A stretch of DNA of 20,193 nt from Bacteroidales bacterium UBA3630. GTDB taxonomy: Bacteria > Bacteroidota > Bacteroidia > Bacteroidales > P3. This document shows, in pieces, positions 6,760 to 12,950 of this stretch; within the stretch, counting starts at the first letter, position 1; each line of letters begins with the position of its first letter. The position numbers and the translations under genes are program-made. The notes beneath the pieces are model-generated. The model did not search any database. It was not told the DNA's origin and worked only from the letters and a program-made list of their open reading frames with translations. The DNA is taken from assembly GCA_002373995.1 (NCBI GenBank), contig DFLB01000032.1, positions 91,695 to 111,887 on the forward strand, written 5' to 3'.

Positions 6760-6776
6760 GGCAAAATTATTTTGCC
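6760..6776. promoter_or_regulatory. 17-bp palindrome over the recA -33 box (candidate operator)
   Basis: GGCAAAAT-T-ATTTTGCC is a perfect inverted repeat with 8-bp arms around one base. Its right arm contains the TTTG -33 element of the recA promoter (6771-6774). A dimeric repressor bound here would block RNA polymerase. The sequence is unlike the E. coli or B. subtilis LexA boxes. Its role is inferred from position and symmetry only. Confidence 0.5.
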
Positions 6777-6801
6777 AGTTGAAATAAATGTTGTATATTT
6801 G
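6771..6801 (+). promoter_or_regulatory. recA promoter (Bacteroidota type)
   Basis: TTTG (6771-6774), a 19-bp spacer, then TATATTTG (6794-6801) match the primary sigma consensus of this phylum in both boxes and spacing. Transcription should start near 6807, giving an AT-rich leader of about 50 nt before the recA ATG. It probably drives recA, the following exported protein, rel and mazG. Confidence 0.78.
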
Positions 6802-6855
6802 CACATTTAGAATAAACACAACTAATATTAATAACACCTTAAAAAATTGAACATT

Positions 6856-7890
6856 ATGGCAAAAGAAGTGAATGAGGCCGATGCAATGAAGCTGGAAAAG
6901 TTGAAGATACTGCAGAGTACGCTTGACAAGATAGAGAAAAGTTATGGTAAAGGCTCCATCATGAAATTGGGCGACCGGCCCGAGGAGGAGCTCGATGTGA
7001 TTTCCACCGGCAGTATCAGCCTTGATATGGCGTTGGGTGTGGGCGGTTTCCCCCGTGGCAGGGTGATAGAGATCTACGGCCCCGAGTCGAGCGGTAAGAC
7101 CACCTTGGCCATTCATGCCATCGCCGAATGCCAGAAGAAAGGTGGTATAGCTGCTTTTATTGATGCCGAGCATGCCTTCGATAGCTTCTATGCCAAGAAG
7201 TTGGGGGTCGATGTCAATAACTTGCTCGTCTCGCAGCCTGACAATGGTGAGCAGGCCCTTGAGATTGCCGACAACCTGATCCGCTCCGGCGCCATCGACA
7301 TCATAGTCATCGACTCCGTGGCTGCCCTGACTCCCAAGGCGGAGATAGACGGCGACATGGGCGATAGCAAGGTGGGTCTCCAGGCCCGTTTGATGAGCCA
7401 AGCCATGCGCAAGCTGACGGCCACCATCAGCAAGACCAACTGCTGCTGCATCTTTATCAACCAGTTGCGCGAGAAGATAGGTGTCCTTTTCGGCAACCCC
7501 GAGACTACCACGGGTGGCAATGCGCTGAAGTTCTACGCCTCAGTGCGTGTCGATATCCGCCGCATCCAGGCCATCAAGGACGGCGACCAGAACATTGGCA
7601 ACCGTGTCAAAGTCCGCATTGTCAAGAACAAAGTGGCCCCCCCGTTCCGTCAGTGCGAGTTCGACCTGATGTTTGGTGAAGGTATTTCTAAACTGGGTGA
7701 AATCATCGACTTGGGTGTTGATTTGGATATTATCCACAAGAGTGGTTCCTGGTTCAGCTATGGCGATACCAAACTGGCCCAGGGGCGTGAAGCGTTGAAG
7801 CAACTGTTGCGCGACAATCCCGAGCTCTGCGAGGAACTTGAGACCAAGATCCGTGCCGCGCTCAAAGAGAAAACAAACAGCGAAGAATGA
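6856..7890 (+). CDS. recA: Recombinase RecA
   Basis: A 344-residue DNA-dependent ATPase for homologous recombination and the DNA-damage response. Walker A G-P-E-S-S-G-K-T-T is at 75-83, followed by A-F-I-D-A-E-H-A-F-D, Walker B I-I-V-I-D-S-V-A-A-L-T-P and the L2 DNA-binding loop ending G-N-P-E-T-T-T-G-G-N-A-L-K-F-Y-A. The C-terminal domain is present and ends in a short charged tail. ATG 6856 gives the standard MAKE... start; a TTG three codons upstream is in frame but less likely. The promoter at 6771 and palindrome at 6760 are directly upstream. The stop overlaps the next ATG by 4 bp, so recA leads a multi-gene transcript. Confidence 0.98.
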   Translation: MAKEVNEADAMKLEKLKILQSTLDKIEKSYGKGSIMKLGDRPEEELDVISTGSISLDMALGVGGFPRGRVIEIYGPESSGKTTLAIHAIAECQKKGGIAAFIDAEHAFDSFYAKKLGVDVNNLLVSQPDNGEQALEIADNLIRSGAIDIIVIDSVAALTPKAEIDGDMGDSKVGLQARLMSQAMRKLTATISKTNCCCIFINQLREKIGVLFGNPETTTGGNALKFYASVRVDIRRIQAIKDGDQNIGNRVKVRIVKNKVAPPFRQCEFDLMFGEGISKLGEIIDLGVDLDIIHKSGSWFSYGDTKLAQGREALKQLLRDNPELCEELETKIRAALKEKTNSEE

Positions 7891-8522
7891 AACGTTTACT
7901 GATTATGGCCATGCTCGCGATGACGGCGACGGTATGGGCGCAGAGTCCTGATAGTACCCGTGCTGCAGCTCGCGAACTGGGTGGTGACGAGCGTCCGGCG
8001 CGCAGCCGTGAACGCAATGTGCTCGGGGCTCCAGTCTACTACGACACCCTGGGCAATATCCGCGGCGCATCGGCTCCTGCCGACGGGCAAAGCCGGCTTC
8101 CGAAGCACCATTATTTCAACAGATTGAGCAACGATTTTTGCTCCTATTTCGTCGAGCTTGAGGGTATGGTGGGTCCTGGCGATGCCGCCATTGGTTTCAA
8201 CTTCTCCTACCTTCCACAGCGTTGGGGATTTTACGGGTCGGCACTTGTTGGTGTGCGGCGTGATTATTTCTCCATCGGTCCTGCGCTGCGTCTTTCGGAC
8301 AACGGCGACTACCTCGACTGGCATCTCTATGGAGGACTGGTAATCAGCCGTCATCTGGGCGCTGAGATAGGCATCCGTATGGCGTCGTCGCGGCGTAGCG
8401 GCGACTTCTGCTGGCAGTCGGTGTCAATGGGGGCAGCCTTCGTCAATGGACGCGGGTTTGTCACTGCTGGCTTGAGCCTTGAACTATCGGCCATCGCAAC
8501 TGCGGCATTCCTTTGGTGGTAA
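7887..8522 (+). CDS. Exported protein of unknown function, probable small outer-membrane beta-barrel
   Basis: I do not recognise this 211-residue protein. It starts with a clear Sec signal peptide (K-R-L-L-I-M-A-M-L-A-M-T-A-T-V-W-A), cleaved probably near residue 18. A low-complexity, charged linker (about 20-75) follows. The second half (about 85-211) alternates short amphipathic strands rich in Gly, Tyr, Phe and Trp (for example F-Y-G-S-A-L-V-G-V and L-Y-G-G-L-V-I-S) and ends in aromatic residues (FLWW), which is typical of outer-membrane barrels. Two cysteines remain after cleavage (85 and 175). Its ATG overlaps the recA stop by 4 bp and rel follows 19 bp later, so it is embedded in the recA-rel-mazG transcript. 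The barrel assignment is inferred from pattern only. Confidence 0.8.
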   Translation: MKRLLIMAMLAMTATVWAQSPDSTRAAARELGGDERPARSRERNVLGAPVYYDTLGNIRGASAPADGQSRLPKHHYFNRLSNDFCSYFVELEGMVGPGDAAIGFNFSYLPQRWGFYGSALVGVRRDYFSIGPALRLSDNGDYLDWHLYGGLVISRHLGAEIGIRMASSRRSGDFCWQSVSMGAAFVNGRGFVTAGLSLELSAIATAAFLWW

Positions 8523-8541
8523 TGATGTGAGTATTTGAGCA

Positions 8542-10722
8542 ATGTATGTAATTGACGAAGCGCGTGAGGAGCGCGAGATTGAGGCCAAATACAATGAACT
8601 GATAGCTGCCTGCCGCGAGTTGAAACCCCTCTCGCCGAGCGAGGAAGCTGACATACTGCGGGCCTATCGTATGGCCAAGACCGCACACGCTGGCACACGG
8701 CGCAAAAGCGGCGAACCCTATATCTTCCATCCGTTGGCCGTGGCTCTTATCGCTGTCAAGGAGGTGGGGCTGGGACCCATAGCTGTCATCAGCGCCCTGC
8801 TCCACGATGTTGTCGAAGACACTGATATTACCCTTGACGAGTTGCGGATGGTCTTCGGTGAGCGTGTGGCCAAGATCGTGGACGGCGTGACCAAGATAGA
8901 CGACGTGATGGTCATCCAGCAGGCAGAGAGCAAGCAAGCCGAGAACTATCGCAAGATCTTGCTCTCGATGTGCAACGACGCCTACGTCATCTTCCTCAAA
9001 ATCTGCGACCGCCTCCACAACATGCGCACGCTCGACTCGATGCGCGACACCAAGAAACTCATCATCGCCAGCGAGACCTCCTACCTCTACATTCCTTTAG
9101 CCCACCGGCTGGGTCTCTACACCATCAAGACCGAGCTTGAGGAACTGGTGATGAAATACACCAACCCCGAGAAATATGCCGAGATTGCCGCCAAGATTGC
9201 CGCCACCGCTGGCACTGGCGAGCAGTTGCGTGCCTGCCTCTATGAACCAGTGAAGCAGATGCTCGACCAGGCCGGCTACCACTATACGGTGAAGACCCGC
9301 GTCAAATCGGTCTACAGTTGTTGGAAGAAGATAGAGAACAAGCATGTGGCTTTCGAGGAGATATTCGACCTCTACGCCATGCGCATCATTCTCAAGGACG
9401 TGCCCCGTGAGCACGAAAAGGAGGAGTGTTTCAAGGTCTATGCCATGATTTCTGGCACCTTCGAACCCAATCCGAAGCGTTTCCGCGACTGGATTACCCA
9501 CCCCAAAAACAACGGCTATGAGAGCCTGCAGACCACCGTCATGACCCCTATCGGCCGCTGGGTGGAGATCCAGATTCGCACCGAACGCATGGACACCATC
9601 GCCGAAAAAGGCATGGCGGCGCACTTCCTCTACAAGGAGGCTCACCCCGAGGAGCAAATTGATAACAACCCTGTCGAAGAGTGGCTGGCCCAGATACGTA
9701 CCTCGCTCGAGCAGAGCGACAAGAGCGCCCTCGACCTTGTCGAGGAATTCAAGGAGGCTCTCTACACCAAAGAGATATACCTCTTCACACCCCACGGCCA
9801 GACTATTACATTGCCGTCGCGCAGCACGGTGCTCGATTTTGCCTATGCCATCCATACCGACCTCGGCCACCACTGCATTGGTGCCAAGGTCAACGCCCGT
9901 GTGGTCAGCCGCAGCGAACGCCTCCATACCGGCGACCAGGTGCAGGTACTTACCACCGAGAATACTATGCCCACCGAAGAATGGCTCAACGAGTGCCAGA
10001 CTCAGCACGCCCGCGATGCCATCAAGCTCTGTCTCCGTACGCGTCGCAAGGAGTTCACTGCCGAAGGCAAGCATCGACTGGCCGAGTACCTCAAAAAGCA
10101 GCGCATCCGCAACAACCCCCAGAACTTTGGCCAGTTGAAGCGCTTCTTCAATCAGAAGTCCGATGTCGATCTATATTATGACATCGCCGTGGGAAACATT
10201 AGCGAGCGCCAGGTGGCTGAATGCTTTGGCAAGGCGCGCCCTGAGCCGCAACTGTTCTTCCTCGACCACTACAAGGAGATACACCCCTTCCTGCTCGACC
10301 GCGAGTACGAGGACTATCCCACCGAGACGGCTTCATGTTGCAAGCCCGTGCCCGGCGACCAGGTGGTGGGTATCGTGCAGGACGGCAAGATTATGGTGCA
10401 CCGCACCAACTGCCGCGAGGCCATGAAGGAAATGGCCAACCATGAAAACCACACCGTCAGGGCCAAATGGCGCCAAGGCGAACAACTCTCCCTATTGACG
10501 GGCATCTCCCTGACCGCCATCGACCGCAAGGGACTGCTACAGGAAATCACCGGCCACATCTCCGACGAAATGGACCTCAACATGCGCGCCATCACGCTCG
10601 AAGCTTCCGAAGGGGTGGCTCGCGGCATCATCATGCTTTATGTCAACGATGTGGTCAGCCTCAACGGTCTGATTGCCAAACTGAAGTCGATAGACGGCGT
10701 CGAGGATGTCCACAGAATTTGA
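8542..10722 (+). CDS. rel: Bifunctional (p)ppGpp synthetase/hydrolase, Rel/SpoT family
   Basis: A 726-residue stringent-response enzyme that makes and degrades (p)ppGpp. The hydrolase (HD) domain looks active: H63, H88-D89, E92-D93 and D156 in the C-D-R-L-H-N-M-R-T-L block. The synthetase domain (about 245-370) contains K-T-R-V-K-S-V-Y-S, F-D-L-Y-A-M-R-I-I and G-Y-E-S-L-Q-T-T-V. The charge-determining motif is R-F-R-D (313-316), a variant of the RxKD of bifunctional enzymes and not the acidic ExDD of monofunctional RelA. The TGS domain is at about 409-472, the zinc-finger/CC region has C599-C600, H620 and C624, and the ACT domain fills about 650-726. The protein is full length. mazG starts 9 bp later. 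The start is the first ATG after the preceding stop. Confidence 0.95.
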   Translation: MYVIDEAREEREIEAKYNELIAACRELKPLSPSEEADILRAYRMAKTAHAGTRRKSGEPYIFHPLAVALIAVKEVGLGPIAVISALLHDVVEDTDITLDELRMVFGERVAKIVDGVTKIDDVMVIQQAESKQAENYRKILLSMCNDAYVIFLKICDRLHNMRTLDSMRDTKKLIIASETSYLYIPLAHRLGLYTIKTELEELVMKYTNPEKYAEIAAKIAATAGTGEQLRACLYEPVKQMLDQAGYHYTVKTRVKSVYSCWKKIENKHVAFEEIFDLYAMRIILKDVPREHEKEECFKVYAMISGTFEPNPKRFRDWITHPKNNGYESLQTTVMTPIGRWVEIQIRTERMDTIAEKGMAAHFLYKEAHPEEQIDNNPVEEWLAQIRTSLEQSDKSALDLVEEFKEALYTKEIYLFTPHGQTITLPSRSTVLDFAYAIHTDLGHHCIGAKVNARVVSRSERLHTGDQVQVLTTENTMPTEEWLNECQTQHARDAIKLCLRTRRKEFTAEGKHRLAEYLKKQRIRNNPQNFGQLKRFFNQKSDVDLYYDIAVGNISERQVAECFGKARPEPQLFFLDHYKEIHPFLLDREYEDYPTETASCCKPVPGDQVVGIVQDGKIMVHRTNCREAMKEMANHENHTVRAKWRQGEQLSLLTGISLTAIDRKGLLQEITGHISDEMDLNMRAITLEASEGVARGIIMLYVNDVVSLNGLIAKLKSIDGVEDVHRI

Positions 10723-10731
10723 TTCACTGTT

Positions 10732-11400
10732 ATGGAAGAGGATTTGAAAGCATTCCGACGGCTATCTGACATTCTTGACACCCTGCGCAAGGAATGCCCG
10801 TGGGACCGGCAGCAGACCATGAAAAGCCTGCGATACCTCACTATCGAAGAGGTTCACGAACTCGGCGAGGCCATCGTCGCCCTGGAAACCGAACCCCACA
10901 AACCGGAAGCAACTGACACAACAACCTCCAACCTCAAAAAGGAACTCGGCGACCTGGCTATGCACATCCTCTTCTACTGCAAACTGGCCGAGGAGCAAGG
11001 CCTCTTCTCCACCGCCGACGTCTACAACGCCATCTCCGACAAACTCATCTCGCGCCACCCCTTCATCTACGACAAGGAGCACTACCACGGCGAGGGCTGG
11101 GAGGAAATCAAAATGCGCGAACGCGACCGCCACGGCGTCCTCGATGGTGTGCCAGACAGCCTGTCGTCACTCGTCAAAGCCATCCGCATGCAGGAAAAGG
11201 TAGCCGGCATCGAGCACCAATCCCCCGTCACCACCCTGCCCCTTGACGACCAGAAGCACTTCCACGACCCCGACCACCCGACCGAACAGGAAGTCGGCGA
11301 CCTCCTCTTCGGCCTCGTCGACTGGGCACGCCAACACGGCATCAACGCCGACGACGCACTCTGCGGGGCCAACCGCCGCTTCCGGCAGAACCATAAATGA
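10732..11400 (+). CDS. mazG: Nucleoside triphosphate pyrophosphohydrolase MazG
   Basis: A 222-residue all-alpha NTP pyrophosphohydrolase that hydrolyses (d)NTPs to monophosphates and pyrophosphate. The N-terminal signature C-P-W-D-R-Q-Q-T is at 22-29, followed by the metal-binding E-E-x-x-E (39-43) and the second pair in K-E-L-G-D-L (70-75). The C-terminal half repeats the fold with E-V-G-D-L-L-F-G-L-V-D-W and G-I-N-A-D-D-A-L ... A-N-R-R-F. Length is slightly below the roughly 260 residues of E. coli MazG. It lies 9 bp after rel and is probably cotranscribed. E. coli also has mazG next to relA (with mazEF between); here there is no mazEF. MazG has been linked to lowering (p)ppGpp in E. coli, so the pairing may be functional. 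Confidence 0.93.
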   Translation: MEEDLKAFRRLSDILDTLRKECPWDRQQTMKSLRYLTIEEVHELGEAIVALETEPHKPEATDTTTSNLKKELGDLAMHILFYCKLAEEQGLFSTADVYNAISDKLISRHPFIYDKEHYHGEGWEEIKMRERDRHGVLDGVPDSLSSLVKAIRMQEKVAGIEHQSPVTTLPLDDQKHFHDPDHPTEQEVGDLLFGLVDWARQHGINADDALCGANRRFRQNHK

Positions 11401-11409
11401 TTTTTTTCG

Positions 11410-11417
11410 TATTTTTG
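11410..11417 (+). promoter_or_regulatory. Candidate ribBA promoter -7 element
   Basis: TATTTTTG matches TAnnTTTG exactly, 10 bp after the mazG stop and 31 bp before the ribBA ATG. The -33 region lies within the mazG 3' end and has no good TTG at 19-21 bp. The short leader leaves no room for an FMN riboswitch. Confidence 0.45.
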
Positions 11418-11447
11418 CACCATTTTTAAAACAATAGAATACATATC

Positions 11448-12659
11448 ATGGATATCAAAATCAACACCATAGAAGAAGCTATCGCCGACTTCCGTGAAGG
11501 CAAGTTCGTGATAGTCGTCGACGACGAAGACCGCGAAAACGAGGGCGACTTTATCATGGCCGCCGAAAAAATCACCCCTGAGCACGTCAACTTCATGCTC
11601 AAAAACGGACGTGGCGTCCTCTGCGCCCCCATCACCGAGCAACGCTGCCACGAGCTCAACCTCGACATGCAGGTGCACGACAACACCTCGCTCCTCGGCA
11701 CCCCCTTCACCGTCACCGTCGACAACCTCGAAGACGGCTGCACCACCGGCGTCTCAATGCACGACCGCGCAAGCACCATCCGTGCTCTTGCCGACCCCGC
11801 CACACGCCCCGACCAGCTCGGCCGACCCGGTCACATCAACCCCCTGCGCGCCCGCAACGGCGGCGTCCTTGTCCGTGCCGGCCACACAGAGGCAGCCGTC
11901 GACCTCGCCCGTCTCGCCGGACTGCGGCCCGCCGGCGCCCTCATCGAAATCATCAACGACGACGGCACCATGGCGCGTATGCCCCAACTCCAAGAGGTAG
12001 CCAAGCGTTTCGGCCTGAAAATCATCACTATCCGCGACCTCATCGCCTATCGCATCGCCCACGAAACCCTCATCCGCAAAGAGGAAGAAGTCTTCCTGCC
12101 CACACGCTGGGGCAACTTCCAACTCATCGCCTACACCCAGCTCGACAACGGCACCACTCACATGGTACTCCGCAAAGGCCAATGGCGCGACGACGAACCC
12201 GTGCTCGTCCGCGTCCACTCCAGCTGCGCCACAGGCGACATCTTCGGCTCCTGCAAATGCGACTGCGGCGACCAACTCCACCGCGCCATGGAAATGATCG
12301 AAGCCGAAGGGCGTGGCCTCATCGTCTACATGAGCCAGGAAGGACGCGGCATCGGCCTCGTCAACAAACTCAAAGCCTACCACCTCCAGGAAATGGGACT
12401 CGACACCGTCGACGCCAACCTCCAACTCGGCTTCAAAGCCGACGAACGCGACTACGGCATCGGCGCGCAAATCCTCCGCGACCAGCACGTCAGCAAGATG
12501 CGCCTCGTAACCAACAACCCCGTCAAGCGCACCGGTCTCGAAGGCTACGGCCTCGAAGTAACCGAAGTCGTACCCATCGTCGTAGAACCCAACCGCTACA
12601 ACGAGCGCTACCTCAAAACCAAACAAGACCGCATGGGCCACCAACTCCACCTCCGCTAA
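11448..12659 (+). CDS. ribBA: Bifunctional 3,4-dihydroxy-2-butanone-4-phosphate synthase / GTP cyclohydrolase II
   Basis: A 403-residue fusion catalysing both entry steps of riboflavin synthesis. The N-terminal RibB domain (about 1-205) makes the four-carbon unit from ribulose 5-phosphate. It has the metal/substrate loop D-D-E-D-R-E-N-E-G-D (25-34), G-C-T-T-G-V-S (97-103), and R-A-G-H-T-E-A (143-149). The C-terminal RibA domain (about 208-400) opens GTP. It has zinc ligands C260, C271 and C273 in the H-S-S-C ... C-K-C-D-C-G block, the catalytic Q-E-G-R-G-I-G-L (297-304) and D-R-Y-type region Y-G-I-G-A-Q-I-L. Length is standard for the fusion. Preceded by its own probable promoter and followed by a repeat array and terminator, so it is probably monocistronic. 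Codon use is strikingly C-rich (CTC, ATC, GCC) compared with fabF. Confidence 0.97.
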   Translation: MDIKINTIEEAIADFREGKFVIVVDDEDRENEGDFIMAAEKITPEHVNFMLKNGRGVLCAPITEQRCHELNLDMQVHDNTSLLGTPFTVTVDNLEDGCTTGVSMHDRASTIRALADPATRPDQLGRPGHINPLRARNGGVLVRAGHTEAAVDLARLAGLRPAGALIEIINDDGTMARMPQLQEVAKRFGLKIITIRDLIAYRIAHETLIRKEEEVFLPTRWGNFQLIAYTQLDNGTTHMVLRKGQWRDDEPVLVRVHSSCATGDIFGSCKCDCGDQLHRAMEMIEAEGRGLIVYMSQEGRGIGLVNKLKAYHLQEMGLDTVDANLQLGFKADERDYGIGAQILRDQHVSKMRLVTNNPVKRTGLEGYGLEVTEVVPIVVEPNRYNERYLKTKQDRMGHQLHLR

Positions 12660-12687
12660 TCCCCCCGCCGCCCTCCCCTGCGTCCTT

Positions 12688-12742
12688 CCTAAGCGCATCC
12701 TAAGCATATCCTAAGCGCATCCTAAGCACAACCTAAGCATAC
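12688..12742 (+). repeat. Helix-phased 11-bp repeat array CCTAAGC-N4, five units
   Basis: Five perfect CCTAAGC heptamers start at 12688, 12699, 12710, 12721 and 12732. Each is followed by four variable bases (GCAT, ATAT, GCAT, ACAA, ATAC). Two decayed units (CCTCGGC-ATCT and CCTCATC-AACC) continue in phase to 12764. The array begins 28 bp after the ribBA stop, behind a C-rich stretch (12660-12687). An inverted copy with one mismatch in 24 lies at positions 1-24. Function unknown. Confidence 0.88.
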
Positions 12743-12789
12743 CCTCGGCATCTCCTCATCAACCCCAAAGCGATGCCGAGGTATTTTTT
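12743..12789 (+). terminator. Intrinsic terminator after ribBA
   Basis: CCTCGGCATC (12743-12752) pairs perfectly with GATGCCGAGG (12772-12781) over 10 bp. The 19-base loop is followed by TATTTTTTC. The left arm is built from the sixth, decayed unit of the 11-bp array. The T-tract overlaps the -33 region of the next promoter. Confidence 0.78.
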
Positions 12790-12818
12790 CCCCATAATCA
12801 AAAAAAAACGTATATTTG
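12787..12818 (+). promoter_or_regulatory. Promoter of the giant T9SS surface protein
   Basis: TATATTTG (12811-12818) is a perfect -7 element. A weaker TTTC lies at 12787-12790, 20 bp upstream, as the -33 box. The start site should be near 12824, giving a leader of about 127 nt before ATG 12951, long for this phylum. The -33 box shares bases with the ribBA terminator T-tract. Confidence 0.6.
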
Positions 12819-12950
12819 CCCCGTATATCCCTCGTGTGTGGCAAGGGTGCAAGGCTCTGTATGCCAAAACTATATATGCTGTTGTTCGCTACCATGGCTA
12901 CGCTAAAAAACAATGCATTAACATATATTATTAACCAACACACAAACATT

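Noticed and set aside
6628..6855. dif-like XerCD site near the skew switch
   Set aside because: I saw AT-rich palindromic fragments but no two 11-bp arms around a 6-bp centre that resemble a known dif consensus.
11401..11447. FMN riboswitch before ribBA
   Set aside because: Only 47 bp separate mazG from ribBA, and the predicted leader is about 25 nt, far too short for the FMN aptamer.
12816..12950. Extended start of the giant protein from a TTG inside the -7 box
   Set aside because: That codon lies within the promoter itself. ATG 12951 opens a clean signal peptide, which an N-terminal extension would bury.
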